Shown here one piece after another: positions 57,225-64,000 of a stretch of DNA of 64,000 nt. Positions within the stretch are counted from its first letter, which is position 1. Every line of letters begins with the position of its first letter. This DNA comes from Torymus aiolomorphi. Its lineage: Eukaryota > Arthropoda > Insecta > Hymenoptera > Torymidae. The notes under the pieces are model-generated. The model made no database searches. It saw only the letters and a list, made by a program, of their open reading frames with translations, and was not told where the DNA came from. The position numbers and the translations under genes were made by a program. Location: assembly GCA_036365515.1 (NCBI GenBank), contig CM070874.1:245514930-245578929 (forward strand). The letters are read 5' to 3'.

Positions 57225-57445
57225 AAACAAACTTTTGGGACTTATATTCGGCAACAAATCGAACTTTTGAGGACTTTTCGTACTTTTGGGGATGATCCCC
57301 AAAAGTAACATATACGAAACTAGACTTTTGAGGATTTAAAATGGCGGATATTAATACCTTCCAGTCAGAGAGGAATTTATTTCTTTAGTCACGCATCCTA
57401 GACTCTGACGGAAGAAACTCTAGATCCTCAAAAGTACCGTTTAGC

Positions 57446-57448
<3 letters not shown>
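57221..57448 (+). repeat. shared-core module A2
   Basis: Class A words (ACTTTTGAGGA, ACTTTTGGGGA, inverse ATCCTCAAAAGTACC) surround the core TTTATTTCTTTAGTCACGC at 57376-57394. TATTAATACCTTC and AGAGAGGAA before the core, and GACTCTGACGGAAGAAACTC after it, match A1. (TA)n tracts flank it. Confidence 0.87.

Positions 57449-57533
<85 letters not shown>
57449..57533. repeat. (TA)n microsatellite
   Basis: TA tract separating modules A2 and C3. Confidence 0.97.
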
Positions 57534-57538
<5 letters not shown>

Positions 57539-57542
57539 ATGT

Positions 57543-57779
57543 ACACACTTATCGGGGTTTATGTAGCCCAAGACTGTATATTAGTACCTACAGCCCAGAG
57601 TTCCCTATGGCAAGTGACTAAAGAAATAATGGACCCTCGGGTTATAGATTCTAGGTCGGGCCGCATAAACCCCTATATTTAGAAATATTATAAAGCCCGG
57701 GCTGCATAATCCAAATCGGGCTCGATAAACCCCTATATATAAAAAAACGGGCTTTATAAACCCCTTTGGAGAAATGTAT

Positions 57780-57780
<1 letters not shown>
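57543..57780 (-). repeat. shared-core module C3
   Basis: Near-identical to C2, with a few substitutions (for example GTAGCCC for GAGCCC). Inverse core GTGACTAAAGAAATAAT at 57613-57629. C2 follows the helicase end and C3 precedes the Helitron 3' region, so the two may be copies of one original module. Confidence 0.88.
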
Positions 57781-57826
<46 letters not shown>

Positions 57827-57879
57827 ACACACACATAATAATATTATTAATACCAATTAATAAATTCAACATTTTAGAT

Positions 57880-58198
57880 AAAAAGTGGTTACGTCCCTAC
57901 GTATTGGCGAGGGATACCACTTAAAAAACAATCCAACGCGCCTAAACTATTAAAATCCATATTATTCTTCATATTTATGAAGTTAATTATATGGTAATTA
58001 AATAGTTGAACAGTACCTCCAGGGTGGCGTGGAAAACTGTTAATGATTTAAAACGACATAATTACTATTTTTATACAAAGAAAATATATTTATTATAGAA
58101 AATTGTCGATATATTTAAATTTTATATATAAAAATCATTACAATTTTCTTAATGAGGGGTTGGCGAGCGGAGCGAGCAGGGGGGCAAAGCCCCACTAG
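57880..58198 (+). mobile_element. Helitron 3' terminal region
   Basis: AAAAGTGGTTACG, GGGATACCACTT, CGCGCCTAAAC and AGTACCTCCAGGGTGGCGTG match the Helitron-related blocks at 17.1 and 22.3-22.8 kb. The end shows a hairpin GGGGC-AAA-GCCCC (58181-58193), one base, then CTAG (58195-58198) followed by T. A short stem just before CTRR is the defining Helitron 3' end. It is the probable end of the Helitron whose Rep starts at 42187. Confidence 0.8.
58181..58198 (+). terminator. Helitron terminal hairpin and CTAG end
   Basis: 5 bp perfect stem with an AAA loop, then A and CTAG. In Helitrons this acts as the rolling-circle termination signal (established knowledge of the class). Confidence 0.8.
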
Positions 58199-58223
58199 TG
58201 TATATATATATATATATATATAT

Positions 58224-59631
58224 TGTCACGGGGTGGATTTTCGGGCTAAGGCACGTTTCACCTGCGTACCTTAACGGTTCAATTCCATATCTCTCGGTTC
58301 AACTCCCGGAGATGTAATAGCCAGATTATGCAACGGACGCTACAACGTCGTACAATGTTCACCTAATCTGGTTACTTACCGTGCAACACGAAGTCGAAGA
58401 CTTGCGCTTTGTTTCTCACCAGTGACTCGAACTCTCCTCTCGTTCACTGGTTCGTGTGCCGGCTGCTCAGATGAAACGATACGTTTTCTCTTACGTAACG
58501 ACCGCGGAGGCGGCGGGGAACGGGGAATGACTAGGTCGCGAAATAATAACTCGAGAGGTTAAATGTTAATAATAAAAGACTATTGTTTATTAAATAAAAG
58601 AAGTTGTGGTGTGATAATGGATCAGAAATATAAAAGAAATGAATTTAGGTTTGCGTATTCCCTATCTAAACGGTGCGCCAGCACGTTACCTCTGACGTCA
58701 GCTGCCTCGGAGACTGACGTCACGCTCGCGGTAATTTAAGCCGCGCACGTGAGGTATAATACGCCTCACGTGTGCGGTACTCTACGCGCGCGCTCACCGA
58801 GTAAAGCGACGAAGTGTGAGAGCAGTCGCGATCGCCGCGCGACGCACACACGTATAAGTGTGAAAGAGAGGGCAGACGGCGGGTTTACACGTGTGCGCAC
58901 CTGTTGTGCGCACTCTCCGGCTTTGAAAAAGCCGGTGGTTTGACCTCACGTTTAACCTTGATGAAGTGCGAGCCCGATGCCTACACTCTCTCCTCGCACT
59001 TGCTCTCACCGCACGAGAACGCCTACTCGAAGCCGATGTCCAGGTACGACGAGCCTGGACAAGCGGTTACGCGGAGCTAATACGCGGTGCGGAAGAATGC
59101 GTGCACGCTTACCATTTACCCAATTTAGCAACGGCTCAAGTAGTTGATCGGTCTCGGACGTGTCTGGTCTTACTTCCTGAGCAATATAAAAATCTTGATG
59201 CTGCGGTGGAGCGGACACGAAAAGTGCTATTACTTCCTCCAGACACTAAGTAGTTGGAGTGCGGCAGGTGATACTAGCCTGTCGCACTTGAACTTTGCAC
59301 TTTAACGCGCGAAAACCCCAGAAGTACTTCAATACACTATTTTTGTATATCACGAGCCAAACTCTCGTGATTCGCGCTCTGACACGGTACTTCTCTTCAA
59401 ATGAACGAACGAGTCTTCTTTTAATAACGGGCGAAACAAGGTGGAGCGAAACGAAAAGCGGTTGCAGAATGCCGTAGCGAACTATAAGATGGATGTCGCC
59501 GGCTCGCCGCGGTCTCCCTGTCATCACGTCGATACAGCTCAGATTCTGCATCGACGTGCCATCTCGCGTTCGCGCGCATGAGTTACTTCAACTACGGCTT
59601 ATCCGCGACGTCGGTACGGCAGGCCGTGACA
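58224..59631 (+). mobile_element. LTR-like block (solo LTR or small LTR element)
   Basis: Ends TGTCACGG and CCGTGACA are perfect 8 bp inverses and lie within a (TA)n tract, so an ATAT duplication is possible but uninformative. Much richer in GC and CpG than its surroundings. It contains GAGGTATAATACG (TATA-like, about 58751) and the hairpin CCGGCTTTGAAAAAGCCGG near 58918. A 95-codon frame (58966-59253) reads smoothly but matches nothing I know. TGTCACGG...CCGTGACA is a common LTR terminus in Ty3/gypsy elements. Confidence 0.6.
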
Positions 59632-59689
59632 ATATATATAATTATATATATAAATATATATATATACACATATATATTCGAGCATGCTC

Positions 59690-59825
59690 GAAAGGCAATA
59701 ACAAATGCCGCGGTTCTTTGAATCGCAGCCCGACGCGGCAAAAGGTTGGTGCCGAAGCAGCACCAGTAGCTGTGCTGCATGAACATGTTTAGCTTTGTGT
59801 CCCTGAAGCTCAAATTTCTTTTCGG
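59690..59825. repeat. short dispersed repeat (partner 41188-41345, inverted)
   Basis: Inverse of 41188-41345 at high identity. It lies between a (TA)-rich tract and the inverted-repeat family copy 3. Confidence 0.85.
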
Positions 59826-61060
59826 TGTGCCAGAACAGCTCTAGACTTCTCTTGTTCTCCCAAGATGCGTAATATTATAGAAAGTTCAAAATTGAGGAGG
59901 AATAATGAAAAATACTGATGTGTTGGTAAATATGTAATTTTTTTATATAGGCTTTGACTTTTCGTAAATATCTGAAAAAATTCTTATGAATTTTAGAAAT
60001 AAAAAAAATATAATTATAGTTATATAATTCAAAAAATAATTTTCACCCACACGGGCGTAAAGTACGTAGGTACTATACAGTTTTGTAGGAGTGTGTGAGC
60101 TATTGGGCCTCCTGGGCGTTATGTAGTACTTTGCTCACTGGCTGAATAATTTTGAAGTTACAACGTGGGCGTAAAATGTAATTTTACACGGGAGGTACGA
60201 AAAGTTCTTATGGCCGGTATTTGACTACAATTAATTGATTTCAGTACTTTCTTGTGTTTAATTTATATAGAAGAATGAAGAAATTTGAATACATTTCTGA
60301 GAACATAGTCATACAGTTTTTCGGAGAATGGTTTGCATTACTTGACTATCGATAATTGATTTTACATCTTTTGTTTGTTTGATTTGCAGTGAATAATTTG
60401 AATGTATTTACATATAATTTGTTAAGCACACATTGACTCAAAGAAGTAAAAGACTTTTTTACTAGTATTTATTTGACTTCTTTTAAAAAATCATAAATAT
60501 TATTTTAAAGATTATACAGAAAAAACTTCTATACTTTCCTTATTTTATACTTTTGTAGAAAGTTTTATTAACAATATTATTATTTGTACAGTCATGAAAA
60601 AGATTATTACCATATTTAGAGAGTACTTGTTGAATAGATGTGATTAGAATAAAGAAAAAGGCTATAGACAAATTGTGTTGTTAGAATATATTTAAAAAAT
60701 TAGTTTTTTAAAGAACGTGTTGATTGTTTTGAAAAAATATGTAAGCCCCCACCGATAGGTGGCGGCACGTTATAGTGTTAGGGGAGAGAGAGAGGAGCTC
60801 ACGCTGCGAGCGAGCCTGTCTCTCGTCGCCGCTCAGTTCCGCATTGACCACCGTACAAGTCAGTCACGCCGGAGAGAGAGTCAATAAAGTATTAGTAGGA
60901 TAGACTTTGTCCCCGTAACTCACGACCTCACCACGTCCTTCATACCTACAAATATTTAAGCTGTCATTAAAGATTTTGGTACAGAATTTGACGGAGATTG
61001 AGAGAGAGAGGGAGAGAGAGAGAGGGCGAGAGGGAGATAGAGAGGGAGGGAGAGAGAGAC
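59826..61060. repeat. long-inverted-repeat family, copy 3 (one arm)
   Basis: Right arm only: CAGCTCTAGACTTCTCTTGT, then AAAGTTCAAAATTGAGGAGG, through to the GA-rich end at about 61060. High identity to 6038-7015. The core is missing. A 211 bp insertion is at 60740-60950. Confidence 0.85.
60740..60950 (+). mobile_element. short solo LTR-like insertion
   Basis: Copies 1 and 2 read GAAAAAATATTTAAGC through. Here a 211 bp segment TGTAAGCC...ACCTACA is inserted with AATA on both sides (60736-60739 and 60951-60954). It has an internal CAATAAAG signal. TG...CA ends and a 4 bp duplication fit a small LTR. Confidence 0.8.
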
Positions 61061-61769
61061 TAATACTTGCCGTAGTTTAAACTTTTGTAAAAAGTTTTTT
61101 TGAATGGATTTCACAACTTTATAAGAGAAAATAATAATTACATAGTGCGAAAACATTATGAGATTTGTTATAGAATATTATTAATAACATTATTAAATGG
61201 TGGTACAGTTTTTCACAAAAGTTTTAAATTTGAATGTTTTTTAAGTAGCTCGATACAATAATTACATTAGTAAAATTTTTTGAAATAATATTAAACGTGT
61301 ATTTTTTTAGGCTAGATAATAAATTAACAACAAGAACTTTAATGAGAGCCTAAATATTTTTTTTAAACAATCAGTAAAACAAATAGTGGCTAAGGCAAAT
61401 GTATGAGTTTTCTCTGTATAATTAATCAACATCTGTCACACTCTGAACCAAGAACTTTAATGAAAACCTAAATATTTTTTTAAAACAATCAGCAAAACAA
61501 ATAGTATTATTAATGTAACAACACAATTTGTCTAGTCTTTTTATTTTTTCTAGTCTCATCTATTCAATAAGCACTCTCTACAAATGGTAATAATTTTTTT
61601 CATGACTGTACTAATAATAATAGTGTTGATATTTAAAACTTTCTACGAAAGTGTAAAATAAGGCAAGTATAGAAGTTTTTTCTGTATAATCTATGTATAA
61701 TCTAAATATAAAACTTTCTACGAAAGTATAAAATAAGGCAAGTATAGACGTTTTTTCTGTATAATATAC
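61061..61769. other. degraded inverted-repeat arm fragments
   Basis: Several partial, inverted pieces of the arm (for example AAGAACTTTAATGA near 61335 and 61450, GGCAAGTATAGAAGTTTTTTC and AGTATAGACG further on). No gene. Confidence 0.5.
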
Positions 61770-64000
61770 TCTTCCTCTCTCTCTTCACCCGCCCTCTCTC
61801 ACCCTCTCTCCCCCTCCCCTTTCTTCCTCTCTCTCTCTCTTAACATCCGTCAAACTCTGTACCAAAAACTTTAATCACAGCTTAAATATTTTTGTTTAAT
61901 ACAATCAACATGTTTAAAAAAAAATATAATTCCTTAAGTACGTTACGTACGTTAATTAAACACAAGAAAGTACTGAAATCAATTATATTGTAGTCAAGTA
62001 CCCATAACTTAACTTGACTGACATAATACAACTTTTCGTACCTACTCAAAAATATTCAGCTAGCGGGCATGAAGTACTATTTAACACCCAAGAGGCGTAA
62101 TAGCTCTCATACTCCTACAAAACTTTATAGAACCTACGCACTTTACGTCCGTGTGGGCAAAAATTATTTAAATTATATATAACTATCTTTTACTTCGTCG
62201 AGTAAATGTATACTGAACAAATTATATGTATGTAGATTCAAATTCTTCATTGCAAATCAAACAAACGAAAGTTGTGAAATCAATTACCGATAGTCAAGTA
62301 ATGCAAACAACTCTCCGAAACAACTGTATGACTGATCTCAGAAATATATTATTCTAATTTGTTCATTCTTCTATACAAATTAAACACAAGAAAGTACTGA
62401 ATCAATTTATTGTAGTCAAGTATACCCATAAGTTAACTTGACTGAGATAATAGAACTTTTAGTACCTTGCGTGTAAAATTACATTTCACGCCCACGTTGT
62501 AACTTCAAAAATATTCACCCAGCAGGCATAAAGTACTACTTAACGCCTAATAAGCGGAATAGCTCACATATTCCTACAACACTTTATAGAACCTACGCAC
62601 TTTACTCCCGGGTAGACGAAAATTATTAATTAATTACTATTATGCCTTCTTTTTATTTCTAAAATTAATAAGAATTTTATCAGATATTTACGAAGTCAAT
62701 GCCTATATAAAAAAATTACATAGTTACCAACACATCCCCATTTTTCATTATTTTTCTCAATTTTGACATTTCTATAATATTACGCATCTTGGGAGGACAC
62801 GAGAAGTCTAGAGCTGCTCTAGCAGGGGTGGTCGTCCAATCTTCCATACATACTTGGCGGGCCCGACGGTTTGCAGTTTAAGGTGTAGACATTGTCATTT
62901 TCATATGAATATTCATACGTTTAAAGATCAGATAAAATGTATAAATCAATTGCTTCTAGATATTAAATACTGATCCGTGAATATATTACTCTTTTTAAAT
63001 AGAAAAGTCCAAACACAGATGAAAATTTCATATGAGATCTCATATGAGAATATCGGACATCAGATCCCATATGAGATCACATATGAGGTCCCATAATATA
63101 TAAAATTGCAGATGACATAACATATATGAGTCTTATCTGATGTCATGTCCGAAATACTCATAACATGATGTCTTATCTGATCTGATGTCCGAAATACTCA
63201 TATAAGATCTCATATGATATTTACACGCGGGAAAAGGATAAAAATAGGTGGCTCATAAAATAGTTAGTAAAATTTAAAGCTCTTTTGAATAGACTATGAA
63301 TTTATATGTATCTTTTTATTTCATTCCCATATAAAAAAAGACGAACACAAGGAAAAATATTTTAGGTAATAAAAGTAAATCATGATTATGCACACAGTAC
63401 ATGTAGGGATATTATATTTAAACGGTATTTATGGTGGACTTATAGGTATATGCAAAAATCTAGTATTCTACATTTACAAAGCTCACCGGTAAACTGCAAA
63501 CCGTCGGGCCCGCCAAGTATGTATGGAAGATTGGACGACCACCCCTGCTAGAGCAGCTCTAGACTTCTCGTGTCCTCCCAAGATGCGTAATATTATAGAA
63601 ATTTCAAAATTGAGAAAAAATAATGAAAAATGGGGATGTGTTGGTAACTATGTAATTTTTTTATATAGGCATTGACTTCGTAAATATCTGATAAAATTCT
63701 TATTAATTTTAGAAATAAAAAGAAGGCATAATAGTAATTAATTAATAATTTTCGTCTACCCGGGAGTAAAGTGCGTAGGTTCTATAAAGTGTTGTAGGAA
63801 TATGTGAGCTATTCCGCTTATTAGGCGTTAAGTAGTACTTTATGCCTGCTGGGTGAATATTTTTGAAGTTACAACGTGGGCGTGAAATGTAATTTTACAC
63901 GCAAGGTACTAAAAGTTCTATTATCTCAGTCAAGTTAACTTATGGGTATACTTGACTACAATAAATTGATTCAGTACTTTCTTGTGTTTAATTTGTATAG
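61770..64000. repeat. long-inverted-repeat family, copy 4 (both arms, runs off the window)
   Basis: Left arm 61770-62824 with an internal partial duplication (61950-62180 resembles 62385-62650), core 62825-63548, right arm 63549-64000 and beyond. The two arms are inverse to each other at high identity for at least 450 bp, for example TTTTCATTATTTTTCTCAAT and its inverse near 63610. No coding capacity. Confidence 0.87.
62825..63548. repeat. palindromic core of the inverted-repeat family, copy 4
   Basis: Starts GGTGGTCGTCCAATCTTCCA with GGCGGGCCCGACGGTTTGCA following, and ends with the inverse. The centre has CATATGAGATCTCATATGAG-type palindromes. Confidence 0.8.

Noticed and set aside
58276..58306. 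Two tRNA B-box-like motifs, GGTTCAATTCC and GGTTCAACTCC
   Set aside because: No matching A box, anticodon arm or acceptor stem can be folded around them.

Overview
This 64 kb window is AT-rich eukaryotic DNA, almost certainly from an arthropod and most likely an insect. It carries BEL/Pao, Ty1/copia, Penelope-like, mariner/Tc1 and Helitron sequences. Two tRNA primer sites match insect-type tRNA-Tyr and initiator tRNA-Met ends, as I recall them. There are long (TA)n, (CA)n, (GA)n and (GCGT)n tracts. The species is not identifiable from sequence alone. I see no operons and no complete host gene. The only convincing host coding sequence is one exon (37982-38486, minus) resembling the C-terminal ubiquitin-like part of USP7.

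Layout. 1-4794: 3' part of a decayed BEL/Pao element with its 3' LTR. 4825-16600: non-coding repeats, including a long-inverted-repeat family (copy 1), higher-order tandem repeats, microsatellites and two short modules sharing a fixed core. 16600-22900: a young copia element (17161-22313, minus, TSD GATAC) inside a Helitron-related repeat. 23222-29033: a large interrupted inverted repeat containing a dead mariner, a foldback element and a probable solo LTR. 29963-35439: an old copia fragment split by a Penelope-like element, itself split by a mariner with an intact transposase. 35715-38870: microsatellites, two core modules, a pogo-like MITE and the USP7-like exon. 38871-41345: inverted-repeat family copy 2 with a nested MITE. 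41440-58198: a Helitron locus (Rep at 42187-43418, Pif1 helicase at 50665-52277, terminal hairpin and CTAG at 58181-58198) broken by a nearly complete BEL element (43419-50664, TSD CTATT), by core modules and (TA)n tracts, and by a 3.2 kb IS630/Tc1-type transposon (53914-57133). 58224-59631: a GC-richer LTR-like block. 59690-64000: inverted-repeat family copies 3 and 4.

The most unusual signal is a set of ten short modules (about 200-250 bp, all next to TA-rich or other simple repeats). They share a central core, ATTATTTCTTTAGTCACGC plus flanks, but each belongs to one of four classes (A-D) defined by a different 11-14 bp word repeated on both sides of the core in both orientations. They have no coding capacity and do not match a TE class I can name. 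Second is the non-coding long-inverted-repeat family. Third is the transposon at 53914-57133, whose arms are each built from three tandem units of about 270 bp around a DD41E-type transposase.

All coordinates and identities come from reading by eye. No alignments or database searches were run, so boundaries of diverged repeats are approximate.
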